Source of the DNA: an uncultured Gemmatimonadales bacterium
Lineage (GTDB): Bacteria; Gemmatimonadota; Gemmatimonadetes; Palauibacterales; Palauibacteraceae
Assembly: GCA_947259585.1 (NCBI GenBank)
Contig: CAMYMV010000032.1
Span: 1-52,980, forward strand
DNA: 52,980 nt
Direction: 5' to 3'
Shown here: piece by piece, positions 8,881-18,600 of the stretch
Numbering within the stretch: the stretch's first letter is position 1
How the letters are laid out: every line of letters begins with the position of its first letter
Program-made: the position numbers and the translations under genes
Notes under the pieces: model-generated
Database searches by the model: none
Told to the model about the DNA's origin: nothing
What the model saw: the letters and a program-made list of their open reading frames with translations, nothing else

Positions 8881-9486
8881 ATGACCATGGGTAAACTGCT
8901 AAAGACGTTGGGCCGGAAATTCGTGAGCGGCTTCCTAATCCTGTTGCCCTTCCTCCTTGCCTACCTGCTTATCGGCGGGTTCTACGACCTCACGGTCTTG
9001 CTCACAGCACCGCTGCAAGACGTGATTCCGCAATTCGGGATACTGAGCCCCACGGGACGTCAGCTCGCCATCCTCGGTTTGCTGTTTCTGATCTTCGTTC
9101 TGATCGGAATGCTGAAGGACACCGCGCCGGCTCAGCGGCTGGGTGGATGGATCGAGCGCGAGTACTTCAATCGCTTCCCGCCCTACCGGGTCGTCCGCGA
9201 CATCACGCGGCAGCTGGGCGGCGAGGAGTTGAAGAGCATGAAGCCGGCGCTGCTCGACCTGGGGCCCGGAGTCAGCACCGTCGCGTTCATCGTCGAGGAG
9301 CTGGAGGGCGATCGCCTGACGGTATTCCAGCCGCTCACGGCGCTGCCGACCATGGGGACGCTGAAGATCGTGGACTCCGACAAAGTACAGCCCCTCGACA
9401 CGGCGTTCATGGATGCGGTGGGCTGGTACTTCAACTGGGGCGCCGACACGCAGGCCGCCCTGGGGCCGCCGAAGCCTGCGGTGTGA
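8881..9486 (+). CDS. DUF502-like membrane protein
   Basis: A 201-residue protein with two N-terminal transmembrane helices (about residues 14-38 and 60-80) and a soluble C-terminal domain. The opening KFVSGFLILLPFLLAYLLIGGFYDL, the linker RFPPYRVVRDITRQLGG and the strand-rich tail with STVAFIVEE and ALPTMGTLKIV resemble the DUF502 family, whose role is unknown. An ATG at 8887 is a possible alternative start; GAGAGGG lies just upstream of both. No operon partner; the following gene is convergent. Confidence 0.75.
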   Translation: MTMGKLLKTLGRKFVSGFLILLPFLLAYLLIGGFYDLTVLLTAPLQDVIPQFGILSPTGRQLAILGLLFLIFVLIGMLKDTAPAQRLGGWIEREYFNRFPPYRVVRDITRQLGGEELKSMKPALLDLGPGVSTVAFIVEELEGDRLTVFQPLTALPTMGTLKIVDSDKVQPLDTAFMDAVGWYFNWGADTQAALGPPKPAV

Positions 9487-9526
9487 TCGCCACCTGCGGC
9501 ACGAGGTGCAGCCGGTAGTAAGCCGT

Positions 9527-9895
9527 CTACTTCTTTTTCTTCTTGGGCTTCTTGGTGGGCTTTGGCTTGAGCGACGTCACGTAGTCGTAGCTCATGGCCA
9601 GATAGGGCGCGAGCGTCCTCGTATCCTCGAGCAGGTCGTCGGGCACGGTGACGTACTCCGGCATGTTGTGCCCATACGACTCGAGAATAGTGGTGTCGAA
9701 TTCGGTCAGGAAGGCTTCGCGCTCGGCCTTGGGGAGCCGGATCCCTAGTTTCGCTTCGGTCGAGAAGACCGTGAACATGTGACCGTTGACCGATGTGTAG
9801 AGCAGGTTCTTGCCCTTGCGTTCGATCTTCGGGTGCGAGTCCAGCAGCCGGTCGTACGCTGCCAGCTGTTCTTCCGAAACGGCTTTCTTGCCCAT
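9527..9895 (-). CDS. TfoX/Sxy N-terminal-like small protein
   Basis: A 122-residue cytosolic protein. The core YDRLLDSHPKIERKGKN... YTSVNGHMFTVFS ... LGIRLPKAEREAFL ... YGHNMPEYVTVPDDLL resembles the TfoX N-terminal / MmcQ-like fold found in small proteins of unknown function. The C-terminus is a lysine-rich tail (KPKPTKKPKKKKK), which may bind nucleic acid. I start at the second methionine (MGKKAVSEEQ) because the family begins there; an upstream methionine would add ten residues. Convergent with DUF502. Confidence 0.7.
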   Translation of the reverse strand: MGKKAVSEEQLAAYDRLLDSHPKIERKGKNLLYTSVNGHMFTVFSTEAKLGIRLPKAEREAFLTEFDTTILESYGHNMPEYVTVPDDLLEDTRTLAPYLAMSYDYVTSLKPKPTKKPKKKKK

Positions 9896-10225
9896 GGAGC
9901 ACGATGGAGAGCCCGCAGCCTCCAATCAATCCCTGGTCGGCCCGTCAGCCCAGCGTGCCAGCGGGGCCCCGCATAGTCAGAAATCGCAAGAAGGGATGAT
10001 CGGCAAGGGTGAAGAATGACGGGACGCTTTAAGCTTCGCTCTAGGTATGGTGGGATATCTCCGAGGCGGCAGAGTCGGGTCCATGTCATTATGTAGCATG
10101 CGTGGAGGTTGACCAGAATCAAGCGTCAGGAGGAATGTCTCGTGAGTCGCGATACGTCATCGACGCGCAGCTTCGTGGCCACATGGTGGTCGCGAGGACG
10201 GTGTGGGAGGTCCTCGAGCCGCTGC

Positions 10226-10588
10226 TCAGGCGAGAATGACGATCAACGACAGGACGAGAAGCGTGGTCGCCGGAAGCGCCTTCATCACCGGATCCCTCAC
10301 CTTCAGATGCATGGATACGGCGCCCAGCATCAGAATGGCGATCCCGATCGCCGCGGGCTTCGTCACTTGTGGGTACCATAGCCCCACCAGCAGTAGGATT
10401 GCGAGGGAGACCTTCAGGACCCCGACGACCCCCATGAACCAGGCGGGGAGACCGTAGGCTTCGAACTCCTCCTTCATGTTCTGGGCATCCCTTCCACGGT
10501 ATGCCGTCGGCTTCCTGGCGCGCAGCAGCCATACGTTCAGCAGTCCGAGAGCGATGATGATCTGACTGACCATTGCCAGCGTGTCCAT
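10226..10588 (-). CDS. DoxX-like membrane protein
   Basis: A 120-residue protein with four predicted transmembrane helices. The pattern EEFEAYGLPAWFMGVVGVLKVSLAILLLVG with a following short helix pair matches DoxX-like families (PF13564 type), small membrane proteins of unclear function. It begins with an ATG and ends in a run of hydrophobic residues. A second small membrane gene lies 158 bp upstream on the same strand. Confidence 0.8.
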   Translation of the reverse strand: MDTLAMVSQIIIALGLLNVWLLRARKPTAYRGRDAQNMKEEFEAYGLPAWFMGVVGVLKVSLAILLLVGLWYPQVTKPAAIGIAILMLGAVSMHLKVRDPVMKALPATTLLVLSLIVILA

Positions 10589-10746
10589 GTTCGGCCTCTC
10601 CCCGCTGCAAGCCTGAGGGTGTTCACGGCCGTCCCCCGCACCCGTCGCCCGAAGAGATAGCGGTCCGACGAGATCGCGATCCGGCGAAAGCGTACCATGC
10701 CGAGGTGCGTCGCCATCTGCAAGCCGAGCAGGGACCGGAATGCCTC

Positions 10747-11229
10747 CTACGCCGGCGATCTTGTCTTGAGTAGGTCTCTAAAGACCAAGAAGTGCGTGAC
10801 GAGCAACAACGGCACGATGACCGCGGGGATGAAGTACGTGGCGCCGAAGTCGGCATCAGGTACGAGACGGAAGCCCGTGTAGACCGCGTTGAGCAGGTCT
10901 AACGTACCCACGAGGTTGAAAACCCACACGAGTGCGAGGGCACCGAGCAGGCCTTGACGAAGAACAAGGACCGCACCCAGGGCGAGTAGAGCGGCGATCA
11001 GGTCTCCGTAGGCGGCTGGATTTGCGAACGCAGGATCCAACGCGTTCGCCGTGACGCCTGGAAGCAGGAACGCGAGCCCTATGTAACGGAACCCGTGAAG
11101 CAGCAAGATTGGTGTGAGAGCCGTGGCTCGTGGCACCGAGTCCATCCACGGCACCAGATACCACTTCGCGATGAGGCCGTAAGTGAGCAGGCCGAGAGCG
11201 ATGCTGATCGGCAAGATGAAGTTGGTCAT
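10747..11229 (-). CDS. Hypothetical membrane protein (about 5 TM)
   Basis: A 160-residue protein, mostly hydrophobic, with segments near residues 5-25, 40-58, 75-95, 98-118 and 133-153. I do not recognise a named family, though the LLHGFRYIGLAFLLPG and FNLVGTLDLLNA segments look conserved-style rather than random. It is on the same strand as the DoxX gene and might share its transcript. A repeat copy begins 50 bp upstream of its start. Confidence 0.65.
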   Translation of the reverse strand: MTNFILPISIALGLLTYGLIAKWYLVPWMDSVPRATALTPILLLHGFRYIGLAFLLPGVTANALDPAFANPAAYGDLIAALLALGAVLVLRQGLLGALALVWVFNLVGTLDLLNAVYTGFRLVPDADFGATYFIPAVIVPLLLVTHFLVFRDLLKTRSPA

Positions 11230-11278
11230 GTGCGGTTCTCCCTGACAGATCGCCTTAGCGTTTCAAGCCCTTGTTGGG

Positions 11279-11367
11279 GACCGCGATCGCGTGGCCTATA
11301 CGTTATAATCCTACCCGGATCGCGCGCAGACCTCGCCCAGGAGATTCGCCCAGTTTCTTCGCTGAGT
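11279..11367 (+). repeat. Dispersed intergenic repeat copy (palindrome plus tail)
   Basis: Carries ACCGCGATCGCGTGGCC, CTATACGTTATAATCCTACC, then CGCGCAGACCTCGCCCAG and TTCGCCCAGTTTCTTCGCTG. The hairpin module is missing. Matches 26366-26497 and 29598-29680 closely. Confidence 0.75.
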
Positions 11368-11413
11368 TGATCGAGCGAGACTATCCACCTGCCGGTGCCG
11401 CTCATTCCTATTC

Positions 11414-11703
11414 TTGCTTGGGCGCTCCCCACCGTTCAGCGATGCCGGCTTTGTTCTCGGGAACTTCTATTGGCGTCAGAAGCTGGCCGGGGGGAAGGTC
11501 GGCTTCTACGCAGGCTGGGTGGACGCCACTGATTACGTGGACGTCTATGCCCTCGCCAGCCCCTGGCTCCACTTCATGAACTTCGTCTGCAGCACGGGGA
11601 GTGCGTCGATCCCCGTCCCGAATCAGGGATTGGGCGCTGTCGTGGGGGTCATGATCACCGACCGCATCTACGCGACGGCCGGTTTGGCCGACAGCAACTT
11701 GCA
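11414..11703 (+). pseudogene. OprB-type carbohydrate porin fragment
   Basis: The frame reads ...FVLGNFYWRQKLAGGKVGF, GWVDATDYVDVYALASPW, then NQGLGAVVGVMITDRIYATAGLADSN. This is the middle of an OprB-family outer-membrane porin (the Y/FWxQ-L-G, GKxDxTDY, and GLGAV...AGxADS signatures). Neither the signal peptide nor the C-terminal strands are present, and it runs into the next gene. About 95 of an expected 400 or more residues remain, so it is a relic. Confidence 0.6.
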
Positions 11704-11720
11704 GGGGGGAGGATTCACCA

Positions 11721-12281
11721 ATGGTAAAGGCTCTTCGGCGCTTGGGTTCGTTGTCGTTCGTGCTCGGGCTGTTCACGGTCGTGTTTGTCGGAGTTCCGTG
11801 GGCCATCGTGGTGGAGGACGACCCGTTGGTTCCGCTGTGGCTCAGGGCAGCTGTTTTTGGCGTGCTTGGGGGCCTACTCCTCGTACTGCTGACCGTGGCG
11901 CTGGAGCAGGGGATAGGCAGCAAGCCAGGGGAGGTACCGCGCCTCTCCAGCGAGGATTCCCGAGTCCTGCTCTTGAACTCGGACGCCGTTCCGGGGAGGG
12001 CGGTCAGCGAGATCTTGGGACTGGTCCAGGGACATACAGTCTTCGCTATCTGGCTGGGTAACGACCTGTCCGCACTCATGCGGCTCATCCTCGGTGGGGA
12101 ATTGACTGAATACACCGAGATGATGGGGCGTGCCCGAGAATTAGCGACCGACCGGATGGTCGCCCGTGCTGAGGAGAAGGGCGCAGACGCCATCATCAAC
12201 ATACGCTACATGACGACGGGCGTGGTGGGCACGGCTTCCGAACTCTTGGTCTACGGGACAGCAGTAAGATTGGCTGCGTAG
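11721..12281 (+). CDS. YbjQ-family (heavy-metal-binding-like) protein with two TM helices
   Basis: A 186-residue protein with two N-terminal transmembrane helices (about residues 8-30 and 42-62) and a C-terminal YbjQ/DUF74 domain: VLLLNSDAVPGRAVSEILGLVQGHTVFA, then a helix with ELATDRMVARAEEKGADAIINIRY and a final LVYGTAVRL strand. YbjQ folds form pentamers and are annotated as metal-binding-like, without proven function. GGGGGGAGGA precedes the ATG. It lies just upstream of a heavy-metal efflux operon, which may or may not be meaningful. Confidence 0.8.
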   Translation: MVKALRRLGSLSFVLGLFTVVFVGVPWAIVVEDDPLVPLWLRAAVFGVLGGLLLVLLTVALEQGIGSKPGEVPRLSSEDSRVLLLNSDAVPGRAVSEILGLVQGHTVFAIWLGNDLSALMRLILGGELTEYTEMMGRARELATDRMVARAEEKGADAIINIRYMTTGVVGTASELLVYGTAVRLAA

Positions 12282-12350
12282 TCCACTCGAAGTGTGGTGA
12301 GATCCACGAGGCGGAGGCGCGGTCTCAGACACAAAGACTGCTTGCGCTCA

Positions 12351-12713
12351 ATGGCTAGAACACTGCACGATGTCGGCGTGAAATCGATGCAGCGGTTACG
12401 CGCTCTCCAACGCGCGGCTCTCGGGCTCTTGTTCATTGTGCTTGGCGCAGGCGTGCCAGTGCACGCGCATGCCGAGCACGAGGGGGACTCGGCCCACGTT
12501 GGTCCCCTGGATCACGGCCACGGAGCCGCGATCGTCCAGCAGGACATGCGGGCCGAGCGGCCCATCGTGCCGGTTATTCTGCCGGCCGAGCTGGGCGTGT
12601 CGTTCCGGCTGTTTCCGCGGCTCCGTCCGCTACCGCCGTCGACCTGCGAGACGCTCGGGTTCGACAGTCGCGCTCCTCCGACAAATCGACCTCGCGCTCC
12701 TCCCGCCCACTAA
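12351..12713 (+). CDS. Small exported His-rich protein at head of metal efflux operon
   Basis: A 120-residue protein with a signal peptide (hydrophobic about residues 20-37, AHA cleavage site) followed by HAHAEHEGD and GPLDHGHGAA, then a Pro/Arg-rich tail. Such short histidine-rich exported proteins often precede CzcCBA-type genes and may buffer or sense metal in the periplasm; that role is inferred. ATG 12351 is chosen; an internal ATG at 12387 is also possible. No named family recognised. It is 145 bp before the TolC-like gene. Confidence 0.5.
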   Translation: MARTLHDVGVKSMQRLRALQRAALGLLFIVLGAGVPVHAHAEHEGDSAHVGPLDHGHGAAIVQQDMRAERPIVPVILPAELGVSFRLFPRLRPLPPSTCETLGFDSRAPPTNRPRAPPAH

Positions 12714-12857
12714 GCCTCCCAGAACGCGGCTTGCGGCCATCGCTCCGGTCGCCCGATAGACCGGACTTCGCTCCCCGATCGCCCGCAGGCTGACTCAGAC
12801 AAGTACGCATCGTTCCCGCCAGCTCGGGGGACGACTGCCATCTCGCATGGAGGATTG

Positions 12858-14049
12858 GTGCGCGCGACAATACTTGCGGCCGTGACAGCAGCCACGGCTA
12901 TCTGCTCTCTGCCGGTACCGGCCGTTTCTCAGGAGCCCGATCGACGGGTCTCGATGGAAGAAGCGGTCCGCCTGTTCGCCGAGAACAACCTGGAGCTCCG
13001 GATCGCCGGGGCCCGAAGGGATGCCGTGCGCGGGGTGGCCCGGCAGTCTCGAGCCTACTTCAATCCCGTGCCGTTCTACTACCGGGAAAACCTGAACAGA
13101 AACGAGCTCGAGTACTGGGAATCGCTTTTCGGACTCGAGCAGACCATCGAGTGGCCGGGGCGCACCTCGGCGAGAATCGAGGCCGCAGGCAGGAGGATGG
13201 ATGCCGCATCGGCCGCTTTCGCTGCAGACAGTGTGCGGTTGGGTTTCGAAGTCCGGAGGTCGTACGTCCAGGCCTGGGCGTTGGAGGAGCGAGAGGCGGT
13301 GCTCGAGGTCACCGCCGCCGCGATCCGCCGCGCGACGACCGCCGCTGAGCGGAGGTACGGAGAGGACGATATCTCGGGCTACGAGCTGCGCCGTGGAGGC
13401 AGGGTCGGCCGAGGTGGGACCGGCAGAGCCGGTCACGGACAGCCCCCCGATGGTGGCGCGGGATGTGGCCCTGGCCGCAGTGGCGCACCGACCGAGTCTA
13501 CGGGCGGCGGAGGAGGACTACGCAGCGGCCAGCGCCACCGCGTCGGCGGCGAGTCAGGCCTGGATTCCCGAGGCGACCCTGACGCTCGGCTACAAGGATC
13601 AGCGCGACGGGTTCTCTGGTCCGTTCTTCGGCGTGGCGCTGCCGATTCCGGTCTTCGATCAGAAAGGCGGCCTCGCGGATGCGGCCAACGCTCGAGCCGT
13701 GGCCGCGGCGAAACGGCTCGACCTCCACCGTACGCAGGCGAGAAACGACGTGCTCGCGGCGCTCGGCCGATATGAATCGATCCGTGAAAGGCTGGAGATG
13801 ATGACAGACGGGCTGCTCGACGGGGCAGAGGATCTTCTGCAAGTCGCCGGCATCGCCTACCGCGAAGGCGAGTTCAGCGTCGTCGAGGTGCTGGACGCTG
13901 CGGCGGCGTTTCGCGATGCCCGGATCATCGGGATCGAAACGCGTGCCGATGCGTGGATCGGTTACTTCGATCTCCTGAGGGCGATGGGCACTCCGGAGGG
14001 GCGGCTGGCTTCTCTCGAGTCGCTCCCGAACGATGCGGAGGACCGATGA
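12858..14049 (+). pseudogene. CzcC-like TolC-family outer-membrane factor, frame-disrupted
   Basis: The first part (to about 13394) encodes a signal peptide, then MEEAVRLFAENNLELRIAGA and the RSYVQAW helix of a TolC/CzcC outer-membrane factor; it stops matching after ISGYELRR. The second part continues in the next frame (from about 13393, EAGSAEVGPAEP) through AAEEDYAAASATASAASQAW, LGYKDQRDGFSGPFFGVALPIPVFD and the terminal YREGEFSVVEVLDAA. About 30-50 residues of coiled coil seem missing at the join, so this looks like an out-of-frame deletion or a sequencing/assembly error. GGAGG precedes the GTG start. If real, the efflux complex would lack its own outer-membrane channel. Confidence 0.75.
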
Positions 14050-15602
14050 CGAAGCCGTCCGCGAGCTACCGTAGACGAAACTGGCCTAGCCGCCTAGCAC
14101 GTCCGCTCGGCGTCCTTCTGATCGGCTCTTTGGGGGCCGCCTGCAACGGCTCGGGAGGCGATCCGACGCTGGAGTCGGGTCACGCACATGGCGGGGGAGA
14201 GATGGTCACGCTGTGGTCCGATTCCCTGGAGCTGTTCATGGAGTATCCGCCGCAGGTCGCCGGGCAGCCCAGCGAACCCTGGGCGGTTCACCTGACCTGG
14301 CTGGACGATTGGCAACCCGTCCGGGAAGGCACGCTCTCGCTTCGGCTGACAGGGCGCGATGGGGCGTCGATCGAGGTCGAGGAAAGCGCGCCCACCCGTC
14401 CCGGAATCTTCACGCCCGCTCCTGATTTTCCAGCTCACGGGGCGTGGGCGGTCGATATGGTCCTCACCGCCCGAGGACGAGAATACCCTATCTCCGTCGG
14501 CCAGATAGAGGTCTTCGAGAGCCACGAGGCTCTGCCGCGAGCGGCCGACGAGGAATCGAGCGCCGGAATCGCGTTTTTGAAGGAACAGCAGTGGGAGATC
14601 CCGTTCGGTGCCGCTTCCGCTCGAACGCGCGAAATCCGGCCCTCCGTACCTGTCGCCGGATCTTTGGAGGCGCCTCCGGGAGCTTTGGCCGAGGTCTCGG
14701 CGCCGGTGACAGGGATCGTCGTTGCTGATGGACCGATGCCTGCTCCGGGAGACCCCGTGAGCACCGGCCAGACGCTGGCCGTGCTGGCACCAGTGAGCGG
14801 CGAGAGCTCCTACGCCGCTCTCGTCGCCAGCGTCGAGCGGTTGCAGCGAGAGGTGGCACGGGCAGAGCGCCTCGCTGCGGTTGAAGCGATTCCGCAAAAG
14901 CGGCTCGTCGAGGTCCGGCATGACCTGGCCGTAGCACGGGCGGCGTTGGAAGCTCTGGGCGGCCCCGCCCTCGAAGCGGGCCAGGACCCGTCGGATCCGA
15001 GAGCCTACAGGTATCGGCTTCGGAGCCCGATCTCGGGCGTCCTTTCGGAGCGCTGGCTGACACCCGGACAGAGGGTCGAAGCGGGCGCACGGGGGTTCAC
15101 GGTCGTGAATCCCGGCACACTGTGGCTGCGGTTGCATCTGCCGGCGAGACTGGCTGAAAGCGCAGAAGGGGCGACGGGCGCCGTGTTCACGGTAGAGGGT
15201 GGAGCCCGCTTCCACAGAGCGGAACAGGTGATCTCGGTCGCGAGCGTCATCGATCCGGCGACCCGCACGCTTCCCGTGCTTCTATCGGTTCCCAACCCGG
15301 AGCTCAGCCTCAAGGTAGGGATGCTGGCGGAAGGGTCGTTGTTCGTAGGCGCTCCGGAGGCGGGCGTCGCTGTCCCGGCCTCGGCCATTCAGGATGAGGA
15401 AGGTCTCGCGGTCGTCTTCGTGGAACTGGCTGGCGAGACGTTCGAGCGGAGGGTGATCGAGCCCGGACCGACGGACGGCGAGTGGACCATCGTCCGATCC
15501 GGCGTTTCAGAAGGCGAGAGAGTCGTGACTGCCGGTGCCTACCAGGTACATCTGGCTTCACTGGGGGAAGCGGCTCCAACCGATCACGGTCACCCCCATT
15601 GA
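14046..15602 (+). CDS. CzcB-like periplasmic adaptor (membrane fusion) lipoprotein
   Basis: A 518-residue HlyD/CzcB-type adaptor that links the RND pump to the outer-membrane factor. A lipobox-like LIGSLGAAC follows a basic start. Residues about 60-180 form an extra N-terminal beta domain typical of heavy-metal adaptors. A lipoyl half-motif appears around VSAPVTGIVVADGPMPAPGDPV, a short hairpin region around YAALVASVERLQREVARAERLAAVE, and the second lipoyl half around YRLRSPISGVLSERWLTPGQ. The C-terminal beta-barrel and membrane-proximal domains follow. The ATG overlaps the preceding stop (ATGA), so the two genes were translationally coupled. His-rich ends (GHAHGG, DHGHPH) suggest metal binding. 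Confidence 0.88.
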   Translation: MTKPSASYRRRNWPSRLARPLGVLLIGSLGAACNGSGGDPTLESGHAHGGGEMVTLWSDSLELFMEYPPQVAGQPSEPWAVHLTWLDDWQPVREGTLSLRLTGRDGASIEVEESAPTRPGIFTPAPDFPAHGAWAVDMVLTARGREYPISVGQIEVFESHEALPRAADEESSAGIAFLKEQQWEIPFGAASARTREIRPSVPVAGSLEAPPGALAEVSAPVTGIVVADGPMPAPGDPVSTGQTLAVLAPVSGESSYAALVASVERLQREVARAERLAAVEAIPQKRLVEVRHDLAVARAALEALGGPALEAGQDPSDPRAYRYRLRSPISGVLSERWLTPGQRVEAGARGFTVVNPGTLWLRLHLPARLAESAEGATGAVFTVEGGARFHRAEQVISVASVIDPATRTLPVLLSVPNPELSLKVGMLAEGSLFVGAPEAGVAVPASAIQDEEGLAVVFVELAGETFERRVIEPGPTDGEWTIVRSGVSEGERVVTAGAYQVHLASLGEAAPTDHGHPH

Positions 15603-15613
15603 CCTCGGATGCC

Positions 15614-18600
15614 ATGAGAGAAGGAGCGCTCGACCGGCTTGTCGGCTGGTCCCTGGAGAACCGTCTGCTCGTCGTCGTAACGACCGTTCTTGTCCTCGCA
15701 GCCGGTGGCTGGGTGGCCTACACCATGCCGATCGACGTCTTCCCGGATCTCACGGCGCCCACCGTGACGGTCCTGACCGATGCCCATGGGATGGCCCCGG
15801 AGGAGGTAGAGAGCCTCGTCACGTTCCCCATCGAGACGGCCGTAAACGGCGCGGCCGGAGTTCGCCGCGTCCGTTCGAGCTCGGCTCAAGGAATCAGCAT
15901 CGTCTGGGTGGACTTCGAATGGGGCATCGACATCTTTCGGGCGCGCCAGGTCGTGAACGAGAAGCTGCAGCTGTCGGTCAACCAGCTGCCAGAGGGCGTG
16001 GACGCACCCGTTCTGGCCCCCATTACCTCCATCATGGGCGAGATCCTGCTCGTGGGAGTCACGGCGCCTGACTCGCTCCTCATGGATGCGCGCACCGCGG
16101 CCGACTGGACCGTTCGGAGACGTCTGTTGGCCATCCCCGGCGTCGCGCAGGTGATCCCGATCGGCGGCCAGGTGCGACAATACCAGGTGCTGGCCCATCC
16201 CGAGCGACTGCGGGCGTTCGGAGTGAGCCTGACGGAGGTGGTCCAGGCTGCCGCTGCGTCGAACCGCAACGCATCAGGAGGTGTGTACCGTTCGAACGGC
16301 CGCGAGGTGATGATCCGTGCTCTCGGCCGCGCCCACGATCTTGATGACATAGGAGAGACCGTCGTGGCGACGCGCGGCGGTACTCCGGTGCTTCTACGGG
16401 ACGTGGCGGAAGTGCGTGTCGGACCCAAGCTCCGCTTCGGGGTCGCCTCTGTAAACGCCGAACCGGCCGTCGTTCTCTCCATCCAGAAGCAGCCTGGCGC
16501 CAATACACTGGAGCTCACAGAGCGGATCGACGCCGAGCTGGCCGCCATAGAGTCCGTGCTTCCCGAGGGCATTCGGTTCGAGCGCGAGATCTTTCGCCAG
16601 GCGGACTTCATAGCGGTGGCCGTAGAGAACGTGGTCGCTGCGCTCAGGGACGGCGCGATCCTGGTGATTATCGTCCTCTTCGTCTTCCTGTGGAACTTTC
16701 GGACGACGGCGATCTCGGTGCTTGCCATTCCCCTTTCTCTCGCTCTGGCCGTACTCGTCCTTCGAGCACTTGGCGGCACCATCAACACCATGACGCTCGG
16801 CGGGATGGCGATCGCGATCGGCGCGCTGGTAGACGACGCCATCATCTTCGTAGAGAACGTCTACCGCCGGCTCAGAGAGAATCACCGAGCACCGTCCGTC
16901 GATCGACGAGCGCCGATCAAGGTGATCTATGCGGCGGCGCGCGAAATTCGGGCACCGATCCTGAACGCCACGCTCGTCATCTCGATCGTATTCGTGCCGC
17001 TTTTCTTCCTGTCGGGCGTGGAGGGCAGGATGCTCAGGCCGCTCGGTCTCGCCTACATCGTAAGCATCCTGTCTTCGCTACTGGTGGCCGTAACAGTGAC
17101 GCCCGCGCTCTGCAGCTATCTGCTTCCCAGTGCCTCGTTCCTCGACCGACAGCGGGAGAGCTGGCTTGTCGAGCGGCTGCAGTCCTGGTACCGGCCCACT
17201 CTCGTCTGGGTGACCCAGCACAGCCGAGCCGTCTTGAGCGCAGCGCTCATCCTGTTCCTTACGACCTTGGGAACGATCCCGTTCCTCGGAAGCGGTTTCC
17301 TGCCCGAGTTCCAGGAGGGCACCCTCACCATCTCGGCTGTTACCGTTCCGGGAACGTCGCTGGACGAGACCGACCGGATTGGCGCGCGTATCGAGAGCCG
17401 ATTGCTGCAACATCCAGCCGTGGTATCGACGGCTCGCCGTACCGGGCGAGCGGAACTGGATGAGCACGCACAGGGCGTCAACGCGTCGGAGATCGACGTG
17501 CAGCTCGACCTGACGAATCGGGGGCTCGAGGAGACGATGGCGGAGATCCGCTCCCGGCTGACCGGGATCCCCGGAACGGCGATCACGGTGGGGCAGCCGA
17601 TCGGCCATCGAATCGACCACATGCTCTCCGGCACGAGGGCAGCCATCGCCGTAAAGATCTTCGGAACGGACCTGCTGCGGCTACGCGCGCTGGCTCGCGA
17701 GATCGAGTCTGCCGTGGAAGGCGTTGATGGTCTCGTGGACCTATCGGTGGAGCAGCAGGCCGACGTGCCCCAACTGCAGATCCGCGCGGACCGTCAAGCC
17801 ATGGCGCGCTACGGTGTCACGCCGAACCAGCTGGGTGACATCGTCGACGTGGCCTTCCGGGGCGAGGAGGTTTCGCTGATCCGAGAGGGTCAACAGGCCT
17901 TCGAGCTGGTCGTGCGCTACGGAGCCGACCACCATGGGAACGCGGACGCCATCGGCTCCGCCTTGGTCAGTACGCCGCTCGGCCCCCCGGTGCCGCTTTC
18001 GCTTCTGGCCTCCGTGGAGCCCGGCCGAGGTCCCAACGCGATCAGTCGAGAGAACGTGCAGCGCAAGATCGTCGTGAGCGCCAACGTGGCCGGCCGAGAT
18101 GTCGGGAGCGTCGTCGAGGAGCTCCGCGATCGGGTGGCCGACGACGTCGAACTCCCCGCGGGCTACTACATCGAATACGGCGGCCAATTCGAGAGCGGAC
18201 AGGAGGCGGCTCGCCGGATCACCATCCTGTCCCTCTTCTCAATAGCAGCGATCTTCCTGATCATGTTCAGGGAGTTCAGGAGCGCACGCACGGCTGGCCT
18301 GCTCATGGTGAATCTGCCGCTTGCCCTGACAGGCGGAGTCTTCGCCGTTCTGCTCATCGGCGGCACGGTCAACGTGGCCACGCTCGTCGGATTCATCACG
18401 CTCTTCGGTATCGCTGTCCGGAACGGGATCCTCTTGGTGAGCCGGTATCAGGACCTCCATGCAACCGGAGCGTCGCTCGAGGATGCGGTTCTGAGAGGCT
18501 CGATCGAGCGGCTCAGCCCGATACTCATGACGGCCCTGACTGCCGGGCTCGCGCTGATCCCTCTGGCTTTGGGCATGGGCGAGCCCGGCAAAGAGATCCA

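Noticed and set aside
10589..10746. Short frames between the two minus-strand membrane-protein genes
   Set aside because: They are Arg-rich, lack a start with ribosome site and look like non-coding GC-rich reading frames.
12351..14049. Reading the His-rich protein as MerT/CopZ-like metal carrier
   Set aside because: It has no conserved Cys or HMA motif; only His clusters can be claimed.
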